From the NCBI GenBank assembly GCA_947632515.1, contig CANRPO010000025.1:1-44860 (forward strand): a stretch of 44,860 bases of DNA, in the 5' to 3' direction. This DNA is from an uncultured Lachnospiraceae bacterium. GTDB lineage: Bacteria > Bacillota > Clostridia > Lachnospirales > Lachnospiraceae. The notes beneath the pieces were generated by a model. The model was not told the origin of the DNA. It did no database searches and was given only the letters and a program-made list of their open reading frames with translations. The translations under genes and the position numbers were made by a program. Shown one piece after another: positions 26,238 through 34,710 of the stretch (its first letter is position 1; each line of letters opens with the position of its first letter).

Positions 26238-28400
26238 ATGAAAATCATTAAGAGAAGTGGGGCTGAGGTCAATTTTGATCTGGAGAAGATCGTCGCGGCG
26301 ATCTGTAAGGCCAACGACAGCGTGAAGGAAGAAGACAAGCTGAGCGGCGAAGAGATCGACGAGATCGCGGGCGTCGTCGCGAAGAACTGCGAGGAGATGA
26401 AACGTTCTCCGAGCGTGGAAGAGATCCAGGATATGGTGGAGAATCAGCTCATGAAGTACCGCGCTTACACGATGGCGCGCAACTATATCACATACCGGTA
26501 CAAGAGAGCGCTTGTCAGAAAATCAAATTCCACGGACGAGCAGATCCTGACGCTGCTGGAGTGCAATAACGAGGAAGTGAAACAGGAAAATTCCAACAAG
26601 AATCCCACGGTCAACAGCGTGCAGAGAGATTATATGGCCGGGGAGGTCAGCAAGGACATCACCAAGCGGTTCCTCCTGCCGCCCGATATTGTGGAGGCGC
26701 ACGAGCAGGGCATCATCCACTTTCACGATGCGGACTATTTCGCACAGCACATGCACAACTGCTGTCTGGTCAATCTGGAGGATATGCTGCAGAACGGCAC
26801 GGTGGTCAGCGAGACGATGATCGACACGCCCAAGAGTTTCTCCACGGCCTGCAATGTGGCGACGCAGAGCATCGCGCAGATCGCCAGCTGCCAGTACGGC
26901 GGGCAGAGTATTTCTCTGGCGCATCTGGCGCCTTTTGTGCAGGTGAGCCGCGAGAAGTTCCGCAGAGAGATCAAAAGCGAGATGGAAGAGAACGGGATCG
27001 AGGCGAACGACGAGCAGATCAACAGGATCGCCGAGAGACGCGTCAGAGACGAGATCAAGCGGGGCGTCCAGATCATCCAGTATCAGGTGATTACGCTGAT
27101 GACGACCAACGGACAGGCGCCTTTCATCACCGTGTTTATGTATATCGACGAAGTGCCGGAGGGACAGCTCAGGGACGATCTGGCCATGATCATCGAGGAG
27201 ATGCTCAACCAGCGCATCAAGGGAGTCAAGAACGAGAAGGGCGTCTATATCACGCCAGCGTTTCCGAAACTGATCTATGTGCTGGAGGAGGACAATATAC
27301 GGGAGGGCAGCAAATACTGGTACCTGACCAGACTTGCGGCGAAGTGCACCGCTAAGCGTATGGTGCCGGATTACATCTCCGAGAAAGTGATGAAGAACCT
27401 TAAGGACGGCAACTGCTATCCCTGCATGGGCTGCCGCTCCTTCCTGACCGTGTATCACGACGAGGACGACAAGCCGAAATTCTACGGGCGGTTCAATCAG
27501 GGCGTCGTCACGCTGAATCTGGTGGACGTGGCGTGTTCCTCGGGCAGGGATATGGAGAAGTTCTGGGAGATCCTGGACGAGCGGCTCGCGCTGTGTAAGC
27601 GGGCGCTCATGTGCCGCCATAACAGATTGAAGGGAACGCCCTCGGACGTGGCGCCTATCCTGTGGCAGAACGGCGCGCTGGCGCGGTTAAAGAAGGGAGA
27701 GAAGATCGATAAGCTGCTCTACAACGGTTATTCCACGATCTCGCTGGGATACGCGGGGCTGTGCGAGTGTACCCGCTATATGACAGGTCTGAGCCACACC
27801 GACCCTAAGGCCACGCCCTTTGCCCTGAAAGTCATGCGGTATCTGAACAACGCCTGCAAAGAGTGGCGCGAGGAGACCAACATCGACTTCAGTCTGTACG
27901 GCACGCCGCTGGAGTCCACCACCTACAAGTTTGCGAAATGTCTCCAGAAACGATTCGGCACCATAGAGGGCGTGACGGACAAGAACTACATCACCAACAG
28001 CTATCATGTGCATGTGACGGAGCCGATCAACGCCTTTGACAAATTAAAATTTGAGGCGCAGTTCCAGGAATTGTCTCCGGGCGGCGCGATCAGCTATGTG
28101 GAAGTGCCTAATATGGAGAACAATCTGGACGCCGTGCTGTCCGTGATGCAGTATATCTATGAGAATATCATGTACGCGGAGCTCAACACGAAGAGCGATT
28201 ACTGTCAGGCGTGCGATTATCACGGCGAGATTCAGATCGTCACCGACACGGACGGCAAGCTGATCTGGAAATGCCCGAACTGCGGCAACACGGACCAGAA
28301 CAAGATGAACGTGGCGAGACGCACCTGCGGTTATATCGGCACCCAGTTCTGGAATCAGGGACGCACACAGGAGATCAAGGAACGAGTGCTGCATCTGTAA
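26238..28400 (+). CDS. nrdD: Anaerobic ribonucleoside-triphosphate reductase (class III)
   Basis: Glycyl-radical enzyme that reduces NTPs to dNTPs without oxygen. The 720-aa product starts MKIIKRSGAEVNFDLEKI, an ATP-cone allosteric domain (about 1-95). The catalytic domain includes CMGCRSFLTVYHDED. Near the C-terminus are the zinc cysteines CQAC and CPNC and the radical glycine (about G698) in RRTCGYIG. The frame is open 79 codons further upstream, but that segment crosses the tRNA terminator and the promoter, so ATG 26238 is used. The ribosome binding site is modest. nrdG follows 42 bp later. Confidence 0.96.
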   Translation: MKIIKRSGAEVNFDLEKIVAAICKANDSVKEEDKLSGEEIDEIAGVVAKNCEEMKRSPSVEEIQDMVENQLMKYRAYTMARNYITYRYKRALVRKSNSTDEQILTLLECNNEEVKQENSNKNPTVNSVQRDYMAGEVSKDITKRFLLPPDIVEAHEQGIIHFHDADYFAQHMHNCCLVNLEDMLQNGTVVSETMIDTPKSFSTACNVATQSIAQIASCQYGGQSISLAHLAPFVQVSREKFRREIKSEMEENGIEANDEQINRIAERRVRDEIKRGVQIIQYQVITLMTTNGQAPFITVFMYIDEVPEGQLRDDLAMIIEEMLNQRIKGVKNEKGVYITPAFPKLIYVLEEDNIREGSKYWYLTRLAAKCTAKRMVPDYISEKVMKNLKDGNCYPCMGCRSFLTVYHDEDDKPKFYGRFNQGVVTLNLVDVACSSGRDMEKFWEILDERLALCKRALMCRHNRLKGTPSDVAPILWQNGALARLKKGEKIDKLLYNGYSTISLGYAGLCECTRYMTGLSHTDPKATPFALKVMRYLNNACKEWREETNIDFSLYGTPLESTTYKFAKCLQKRFGTIEGVTDKNYITNSYHVHVTEPINAFDKLKFEAQFQELSPGGAISYVEVPNMENNLDAVLSVMQYIYENIMYAELNTKSDYCQACDYHGEIQIVTDTDGKLIWKCPNCGNTDQNKMNVARRTCGYIGTQFWNQGRTQEIKERVLHL

Positions 28401-28442
28401 ATCGAAAACGCCGCAGATGCTCCTGATGCGCAGGGGGAAGGT

Positions 28443-28967
28443 ATGTACTACGCGGAGATCAAGAATTGTGATATAGCCAACGGCCCCGGCGTGCGGGTGT
28501 CGCTGTTCGTGAGCGGCTGTACGCATCACTGCGAGGGGTGCTTTAACGAGATGACGTGGGAGTTCGACTATGGAGAACCCTTCGACGAGGCGGTGCAGGA
28601 GCGCCTATTGGAACTTCTGGCGCCGGATCACATCGCGGGGCTTACGCTGTTGGGCGGAGAGCCGCTTGAATATGTCAATATGCGGGGACTTCTGCCGCTT
28701 GTGCGGGAGGTCAGGAGGCGTTATCCGGGCAAGACGATCTGGTGTTATACGGGCTATCTGTTCGAGCGGGACATTCTGGAGCGGTTTTGTGAGGAATGGG
28801 ACGGCATGAACGAGTTCCTCGCCTGTATCGACGTGCTTGTGGATGGGGAGTTTGTTCTGGCGAAAAAGGACATCAGCCTCCGGTTTCGAGGCTCGTCAAA
28901 CCAGCGGCTCATAGATGTGCCGACGTCGCTCGCGGGCAGAAAGACTGTGCTGTGGGAGGGAAAGTGA
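28443..28967 (+). CDS. nrdG: Anaerobic ribonucleotide reductase activating protein
   Basis: Radical SAM enzyme that generates the glycyl radical on NrdD. The 174-aa length is usual. The [4Fe-4S] motif is C26-T-H-H-C30-E-G-C33 (CX3CX2C), followed by LTLLGGEPLE, the SAM-binding GGE segment. GGGGGAAGGT precedes ATG. It is in an operon with nrdD. The downstream hairpin at 29010-29069 mainly serves the opposing ABC genes. Confidence 0.96.
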   Translation: MYYAEIKNCDIANGPGVRVSLFVSGCTHHCEGCFNEMTWEFDYGEPFDEAVQERLLELLAPDHIAGLTLLGGEPLEYVNMRGLLPLVREVRRRYPGKTIWCYTGYLFERDILERFCEEWDGMNEFLACIDVLVDGEFVLAKKDISLRFRGSSNQRLIDVPTSLAGRKTVLWEGK

Positions 28968-29000
28968 AGGGCCGTAATAGGAGAGCCATTTAATTATAGA

Positions 29001-29069
29001 AAAAACAGAATACCCCCGGAGAATGCAAAGCCTGCGCGGTGCGCCCGGCGAAACATTTTCCGAGGGTAT
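29001..29069 (-). terminator. Terminator of the leftward ABC transporter pair
   Basis: Arms 29010-29025 and 29054-29069 pair over 16 bp with one mismatch and one G-U. On the minus strand the stem is followed by TCTGTTTTTTCT. The loop contains a smaller GC-rich fold. It may also slow transcription coming from nrdG. Confidence 0.85.
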
Positions 29070-29079
29070 CTTTGGCGGA

Positions 29080-29901
29080 TCAGCATTTCTTCCGATAGCA
29101 GTGCTCCAGATTCTGGATCAGCTTATAGAAAATCATGGCGATAGCGCACAGGATCATGATGGAAGTGATCATCATGCTGAGCCGGAATACCTGGGAACCG
29201 TAGATGATCAGATAGCCCAGGCCGCGTCTGGCGGCGAGGAACTCGCCGATGATGACGCCCACGAGGGACAGACCGATGTTGACCTTCATGTTGCTTAAGA
29301 TCAACGGTACGCAGCTCGGGAAGATGACTTTGAAAAAAGCGTCCCTGCGGCTGCCGCCCAGCGTGTAGATCAGCTTCAGCATCTCCGGGTCAGCCTGACA
29401 GAATCCCGTGTAGAGATTGATGATGGAGCCAAAGACAGCGACGGAGATCCCCGCCACGATGATCGTGTTCGTGCCCGTGCCAAGCCAGACGATGAGCAGC
29501 GGGGCCAGAGCCGATTTCGGCAGGGAGTTGAGGACGACTAAGTAAGGTTCCAGGATTTCGGCAAGACTCTGTATATACCACAGGAGCGACGCTGCGAGAA
29601 GACTGAAAAACGTGACAAGGAGGAAACTCACAATAATTTCTAACAGTGTGATCCCCGTGTGGGTGAAGAAAGAGCGATCCGCGATCATCTGATACAGATA
29701 AGTCAGGATGCCGACCGGGCTGCTGAAAAAGAAAGGGTCGATCCAGCCGCACCGCGCGGCGATCTCCCAGAGGCTCAGGAATGCGACGATCAGGAGCAGT
29801 CTGAAAAGCGCGATCACATGGTGGTGACGTCTGTGCGCTTTGAGAAACATAAGCTGGTTGGCGGATATGCCGTCAGCCTGTCTGGACAGCGGGCTGTTCA
29901 T
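29080..29901 (-). CDS. ABC transporter permease (nitrate/sulfonate/taurine/HMP type)
   Basis: A 273-aa inner-membrane permease with about six hydrophobic segments. The cytoplasmic EAA-like loop reads YTLGGSRRDAFFKVIFPSCVP, which contacts the ATPase. The overall pattern (IGEFLAARRGLGYLI near the end) matches the SsuC/TauC/ThiX group. Its start overlaps the 3' end of the upstream ATPase gene by 29 bp, so translation is coupled. No substrate-binding protein lies next to the pair. The substrate is unknown. Confidence 0.88.
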   Translation of the reverse strand: MNSPLSRQADGISANQLMFLKAHRRHHHVIALFRLLLIVAFLSLWEIAARCGWIDPFFFSSPVGILTYLYQMIADRSFFTHTGITLLEIIVSFLLVTFFSLLAASLLWYIQSLAEILEPYLVVLNSLPKSALAPLLIVWLGTGTNTIIVAGISVAVFGSIINLYTGFCQADPEMLKLIYTLGGSRRDAFFKVIFPSCVPLILSNMKVNIGLSLVGVIIGEFLAARRGLGYLIIYGSQVFRLSMMITSIMILCAIAMIFYKLIQNLEHCYRKKC

Positions 29902-30670
29902 TTGTCAACACCTCCCATAGTTGGTTGAAGTAGAGTTGGTATTCTGCGGTACTGCGAATCGCAAGAGGATCGCTGCGGTCCGTGTCAAAATGGATCGACA
30001 TCTCGCACTTGACGCAGGCGGGTCTTTTGGACAGGACGAGAACGCGGTCGGCCAGCGTGATCGCCTCGGAAAGATCATGGGTGATGAGAATGGCGGTCTT
30101 GTTCGTGCCGCGTATGATCTGCGCGATGTCCGCGGAGACGTTGAGTCTTGTCTGGGAATCCAGTGCGCTGAACGGTTCGTCTAAGAGAAAAAGATCGGGG
30201 TGGATCGCCATCGTGCGTATGAGCGCCGCGCGCTGCCGCATGCCGCCGGACAGCTCGGAGGGCTTTTTGTCTTTGAATGCGTAGAGATCATAATCCGCCA
30301 GTAGCTTCAGCACATAGTCGCGGTTCTCTTTTGTCACGGCGCGGTTCAGCTCCAATCCCAATATGACATTCCGGTAGATCGTGCGCCATTCAAACAGATG
30401 GTCGCGCTGCAGCATATAGCCGACCTTCATGACGCTGTTCGACCCGCAGTCGGTGATATACTGTCCTTTGTAGAACAGGCTGCCCTCCTCCGGCATGAGC
30501 AGTCCGGCTATGATGGACAGCAGAGTCGACTTGCCGCACCCGCTGGGGCCTACGATGGCAAGAAACTCCCCTTGGGACACTTCAAAGGATATATGGGACA
30601 ATGCAGGAGTTTCCCCCTTCAGATTGTGATAGGCGTAGGAAATGTCCTGTAGTGATAAAAGCAGCTCCAT
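29873..30670 (-). CDS. ABC transporter ATP-binding protein (SsuB/TauB/ThiY-partner type)
   Basis: A 265-aa nucleotide-binding subunit. Walker A GPSGCGKSTL, Q-loop region, signature LSGGMRQRAAL, Walker B FLLDEPFSALD and H-loop ITHDLSEA are all intact. AAGGAG lies 10 nt before ATG on the minus strand. It is divergent from argH with a 126-bp shared upstream region and is followed by its permease in an overlapping frame. The missing solute-binding subunit must be encoded elsewhere or shared with another system. Confidence 0.92.
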   Translation of the reverse strand: MELLLSLQDISYAYHNLKGETPALSHISFEVSQGEFLAIVGPSGCGKSTLLSIIAGLLMPEEGSLFYKGQYITDCGSNSVMKVGYMLQRDHLFEWRTIYRNVILGLELNRAVTKENRDYVLKLLADYDLYAFKDKKPSELSGGMRQRAALIRTMAIHPDLFLLDEPFSALDSQTRLNVSADIAQIIRGTNKTAILITHDLSEAITLADRVLVLSKRPACVKCEMSIHFDTDRSDPLAIRSTAEYQLYFNQLWEVLTNEQPAVQTG

Positions 30671-30728
30671 AGAATAACAACTCCTTACGGTTATACGATA
30701 TTGTATGAATCAGAAGAAAATATGTGTT

Positions 30729-30758
30729 TTGATTGAAATGAAAAGTGATTTGTGTTAT
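30729..30758 (+). promoter_or_regulatory. Possible promoter of argH
   Basis: TTGATT, 18-bp spacer, TGTTAT, 38 bp before ATG 30797. Imperfect match; no ARG box recognised with confidence. Confidence 0.35.
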
Positions 30759-30796
30759 CATCAAATTCAGATTTAACTAAAATGGAGGAGTGGCGC

Positions 30797-32197
30797 ATGG
30801 CACAGTTGTGGGGCGGCCGTTTCACGAAGGAGACGGACAGGCTTGTATATCACTTTAACGCATCCATTTCTTTCGACCAAAAATTTTTCGCGCAGGATAT
30901 TGAGGGCAGCATCGCGCATGTTGTCATGCTGGCGAAACAGGGTATCTTATCAAAGGACGAGAAAGACATTATCCTGAAAGGGCTCACCGGTATACGCAGC
31001 GACGTGGATGAGGGGCGGCTGCAGATCACGGACGAGTACGAGGATATTCACAGCTTTGTGGAGGCGAATCTGATCGAGCGGGTGGGGGACGTGGGCAAGA
31101 AACTGCACACGGGCAGGAGCCGCAACGATCAGGTGGCCCTGGATATGAGGCTCTACACCAGACTGGAAGTGCTCACGGTGGACGGACTCGTCAAGGAGCT
31201 TTTACACACGTTGCTGCACATTATGGAGGAGAACACGGACACTTATATGCCGGGGTTCACGCATCTGCAGAAGGCGCAGCCGGTGACGCTGGCGCATCAT
31301 ATGGGCGCGTACTTCGAGATGTTCAAGCGCGACAGATCCCGCCTGAAAGATATATATTTCCGCATGAATTACTGTCCGCTGGGCGCGGGGGCGCTGGCGG
31401 GCACGACCTATCCGCTGGACAGGAACTACACGGCCTCCCTGCTCGGGTTTGAGGGGCCGACGCTGAACAGCATGGACTCCGTGGCGGACCGGGATTATGT
31501 GATCGAATTTCTGGCGGCGCTGTCCACGATCATGATGCATCTGAGCCGTTTCTGTGAGGAGATCATTCTCTGGAACAGCGACGAGTACCGTTTCGTGGAG
31601 ATCGACGATGCCTACTCCACGGGGAGCAGCATCATGCCGCAGAAGAAGAATCCGGACATTGCGGAGCTGATTCGCGGCAAGACGGGCAGGGTCTACGGCG
31701 CGCTGGTGTCGATCCTGACGACCATGAAGGGCCTTCCCCTCGCCTACAATAAGGATATGCAGGAGGACAAGGAGCTGACCTTCGACGCCATCGACACGGC
31801 CAAGGGGTGTCTCAGCCTGTTCGAGGGGATGATACGCACCATGAAGTTCCGAAAGGACGTCATGGAGAAAAGCGCCCTGAAGGGATTCTCCAACGCCACC
31901 GACGCGGCGGATTATCTTGTGGGCCGGGGCGTCCCCTTCAGAGACGCGCACGAGATCATCGGGAAACTGGTGCTGTATTGCATCGACAGGCAGTGCGCCA
32001 TCGAGGATCTGTCCATGGAGGAATTGAAGAGTATCAGCCCTGTCTTCGAGGAGGACGTCTACGGCGCGATCAGTCTGAAGACCTGCGTGGAGAGACGGTT
32101 GACCCTGGGGGCGCCGGGGCCTGATGCGATGAAGAAAATCATTGCCGTTGAAAAAGAGTATCTTGAGAAAGACTGGCAGATTGAAAGGAGCATTTAG
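30797..32197 (+). CDS. argH: Argininosuccinate lyase
   Basis: Splits argininosuccinate into arginine and fumarate. The 466-aa length is typical. The N-terminus MAQLWGGRFTKETD, the HTGRSRNDQVALD segment and the superfamily signature G276-S-S278-I-M-P-Q-K-K-N285-P (catalytic Ser278) are clear. ATG 30797 follows ATGGAGGAGTGGCGC; an upstream in-frame ATG (30752) would fall on the promoter. argG is not adjacent. asd begins 2 bp after the argH stop, so the two are translationally close. Confidence 0.97.
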   Translation: MAQLWGGRFTKETDRLVYHFNASISFDQKFFAQDIEGSIAHVVMLAKQGILSKDEKDIILKGLTGIRSDVDEGRLQITDEYEDIHSFVEANLIERVGDVGKKLHTGRSRNDQVALDMRLYTRLEVLTVDGLVKELLHTLLHIMEENTDTYMPGFTHLQKAQPVTLAHHMGAYFEMFKRDRSRLKDIYFRMNYCPLGAGALAGTTYPLDRNYTASLLGFEGPTLNSMDSVADRDYVIEFLAALSTIMMHLSRFCEEIILWNSDEYRFVEIDDAYSTGSSIMPQKKNPDIAELIRGKTGRVYGALVSILTTMKGLPLAYNKDMQEDKELTFDAIDTAKGCLSLFEGMIRTMKFRKDVMEKSALKGFSNATDAADYLVGRGVPFRDAHEIIGKLVLYCIDRQCAIEDLSMEELKSISPVFEEDVYGAISLKTCVERRLTLGAPGPDAMKKIIAVEKEYLEKDWQIERSI

Positions 32198-32199
32198 AT

Positions 32200-33285
32200 A
32201 TGAGCGACAAGTTAAAGGTAGGGATTTTAGGCGGAACAGGCATGGTGGGGCAGCGTTTCATCGCGCTCCTTGAGAACCATCCGTGGTTCGAGGTGACAAC
32301 GATCGCGGCCAGCCCCCGTTCCGCGGGCAAGACATACGCGGAGGCGGTGGGCGACAGATGGAAGATGACGACGCCCATGCCGGAGGCTGTCAAAAATATC
32401 GTTGTCCGGAACGTCAACCAGGTGGACGAGGTCGCGGGAGAGGTGGATTTCGTGTTCTCCGCCGTGGACATGACCAAGGACGAGATCAGGAAGATCGAGG
32501 AGGACTACGCGAAGACGGAGACTCCCGTGGTGTCCAACAACAGCGCGCACCGCTGGACGCCGGATGTGCCCATGGTCATCCCGGAGATCAACGCGGATCA
32601 CTTTGAGGTGATCGCGGCGCAGAGAAAACGTCTCGGCACGAAGAGGGGCTTTATCGCCGTGAAACCGAACTGCTCCATACAGAGCTACGCGCCCGTTCTG
32701 ACGGCGTGGAAGGAATTTGAGCCCTATGAGGTCGTGGCGACTACCTATCAGGCGATCTCCGGCGCGGGCAAGACTTTTAAGGACTGGCCTGAGATGGTGG
32801 AGAACGTGATCCCCTACATCGGCGGCGAGGAGGAGAAGAGCGAGAAGGAGCCGCTCAGGATCTGGGGCAAGGTTGAAAACGGCAAGATCGTTCCGGCCGC
32901 GGAGCCTGTCATCACCTGCCAGTGCATCCGCGTGCCCGTGCTGAACGGCCACACCGCGGCCGTCTTCGTGAAATTCAGAAAAAATCCGACAAAGGAACAG
33001 CTCGTGGAGAAACTTGTGAATTTCAGGGGACTTCCGCAGGAGATGAACCTTCCCAGCGCGCCGAAACAGTTTATTCAGGTGATGGAGGAGGACAACAGGC
33101 CCCAGGTGAGACTGGATGTGGACTACGAGAACGGCATGGGGATCAGCGTGGGACGCATCCGGGAGGACAGCGTCTACGACTGGAAGTTCGTGGGCCTTTC
33201 CCACAACACGGTGCGCGGCGCTGCGGGCGGCGCGATCCTCTGTGCCGAGACACTCAAAGCTATGGGATATATTGACAAGAAATAG
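32200..33285 (+). CDS. asd: Aspartate-semialdehyde dehydrogenase
   Basis: NADPH-dependent reduction of aspartyl phosphate, feeding Lys/DAP, Met and Thr synthesis. The 361-aa protein belongs to the longer archaeal/fungal-like group common in Clostridia. The Rossmann start is KVGILGGTGMVGQRF; the catalytic cysteine lies in AVKPNCSIQSY; the C-terminal region has LSHNTVRGAAGGAILCAE. AAAGGAG, within the end of argH, serves its ATG. DAP supply connects it to cell-wall synthesis. Confidence 0.95.
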   Translation: MSDKLKVGILGGTGMVGQRFIALLENHPWFEVTTIAASPRSAGKTYAEAVGDRWKMTTPMPEAVKNIVVRNVNQVDEVAGEVDFVFSAVDMTKDEIRKIEEDYAKTETPVVSNNSAHRWTPDVPMVIPEINADHFEVIAAQRKRLGTKRGFIAVKPNCSIQSYAPVLTAWKEFEPYEVVATTYQAISGAGKTFKDWPEMVENVIPYIGGEEEKSEKEPLRIWGKVENGKIVPAAEPVITCQCIRVPVLNGHTAAVFVKFRKNPTKEQLVEKLVNFRGLPQEMNLPSAPKQFIQVMEEDNRPQVRLDVDYENGMGISVGRIREDSVYDWKFVGLSHNTVRGAAGGAILCAETLKAMGYIDKK

Positions 33286-33321
33286 CGAGGGACATGACTG
33301 CATAGATTGTTTGGGGGATTT

Positions 33322-34683
33322 ATGTTACTTGGCAGGACATCAGAATTAAAGTATCTGAATAATTATTTTGACAGAGAAGGCAGTCAGATCCTGGTAGTGT
33401 ACGGACAGAAATATATCGGCAAGACGACGCTCGTGCGAGAGTTTATGGAGGACAAGGACGGGTACTATTATCTGGCGCGGGCATGCTCCGAGAGAGAGCA
33501 GGTGTACCAGTGGGGCGCCCAGCTTGCGCGGGATGGGTATGAGATGGCGGCGTTTCCTTCCTTTCACGATATTTTCGCGAAGATCACAAGGCGCGCGCCC
33601 GGCAAGAAGGTGCTTGTGATAGACGAGTTTCAGAACATCGTCCGGGCAAGCGGCGGGTTTATGAAGGAGCTGGTCGCTTTCGTCCACAACCAGTGGAACC
33701 GCGACGAGGTCATGGTCGTTTTGTGCAGTTCCGCCATCGGCTGGATCGAGAACAGTATGGTCACGCGGATCGGCGAGGCGGCTTACGAGCTGTCAGGATT
33801 CCTCAAGATCCGCGAGATGCCCTTCGAGGACATCGTGCAGAGATTCCCTAATTTTCGTATCGAGGAGTGTGTGGAGGCGTATGCGGTGCTGGGAGGATTC
33901 CCGGGCCTGTGGAACCGCTTTGACGACAAGCTGACGATACAGCAGAATATCTGCCGCAACATTCTGGACGCCAACAGTTTCCTCTTCGAGGAGGGGGAGC
34001 GCATGCTGACGGACCAGCTGCGGGAGCCAGGGGTGTACAACACGATCATGGCGTCCATCGCGGCGGGGAACCATAAGCTCAACAATCTGTATCTGCACAC
34101 GGAGTTCTCCCGCGCCAAGATCAGCGTGTATTTAAAGAACCTGATCGAACTGGAGCTGGTCGAGAAGGTCTTTTCCTATGACACGGCCGGCAAAGACAAT
34201 GTACAGAAGGGAATCTACAGGATCAGTCATCCGTTCGTGGATTTCTATTACACATACATGTATCCGTATCTGAGCGACTTGCAGACGCTCTCTGTAGGGG
34301 AGTTTTACAATCGCTACATCATGCCGGACTTCCGGAAATATGTGTCGGGCTACTTCAAGAAGATCTGCAGGCAGCATCTGACGAAACTGAACAAGAGGGG
34401 CAAACTGCCGATCGCGCTGGATGTTGTGGGCGAGTGGGTCGGCAAGGACGGCGGGCTGGACATCATCGCGCAGGACGAGGACGGGCGCACGCTGATCGGG
34501 CTGTGCTGCTGGGAGAAGCCTGTGGCATACGAGGACTACGAGGAGCTTCTGACTTATGCCAAAAAGGCCAGGATCGGCGCGGATTATGTCTATATGTACA
34601 CGGCGTTTCGCTTTGACGAACGGCTCAATCTGGAGGCGAAGGTCAGGCCCAATCTGAAATTGGTCCAGATCTCGGATCTGTAG
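33322..34683 (+). CDS. Archaeal-type AAA ATPase with DUF234-like C-terminal domain
   Basis: A 453-aa STAND/AAA-like ATPase. Walker A is G28-Q-K-Y-I-G-K34-T-T near the N-terminus, Walker B KKVLVIDEFQN, and a sensor-like VVLCSSAIGW follows. A winged-helix part (about 225-300) precedes a C-terminal DUF234-like domain, which in the family is a PD-(D/E)xK nuclease fold. Here the family E-C-K-W motif reads L-C-C-W (IGLCCWEKP), so the catalytic Glu and Lys seem lost although the upstream GGLDIIA aspartate remains. ATG 33322 follows GGGGG by 4 nt; an in-frame TTG at 33307 lacks a site. Biological role unknown. Confidence 0.82.
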   Translation: MLLGRTSELKYLNNYFDREGSQILVVYGQKYIGKTTLVREFMEDKDGYYYLARACSEREQVYQWGAQLARDGYEMAAFPSFHDIFAKITRRAPGKKVLVIDEFQNIVRASGGFMKELVAFVHNQWNRDEVMVVLCSSAIGWIENSMVTRIGEAAYELSGFLKIREMPFEDIVQRFPNFRIEECVEAYAVLGGFPGLWNRFDDKLTIQQNICRNILDANSFLFEEGERMLTDQLREPGVYNTIMASIAAGNHKLNNLYLHTEFSRAKISVYLKNLIELELVEKVFSYDTAGKDNVQKGIYRISHPFVDFYYTYMYPYLSDLQTLSVGEFYNRYIMPDFRKYVSGYFKKICRQHLTKLNKRGKLPIALDVVGEWVGKDGGLDIIAQDEDGRTLIGLCCWEKPVAYEDYEELLTYAKKARIGADYVYMYTAFRFDERLNLEAKVRPNLKLVQISDL

Positions 34684-34710
34684 CGCGCACGCGGCGACAA
34701 TGAGGAACCT

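Noticed and set aside
29010..29069. Riboswitch in front of the ABC genes
   Set aside because: The hairpin lies at the 3' end of the leftward transcript, followed by T6, so it is a terminator. No riboswitch core was recognised in the 126-bp argH/ABC upstream region.
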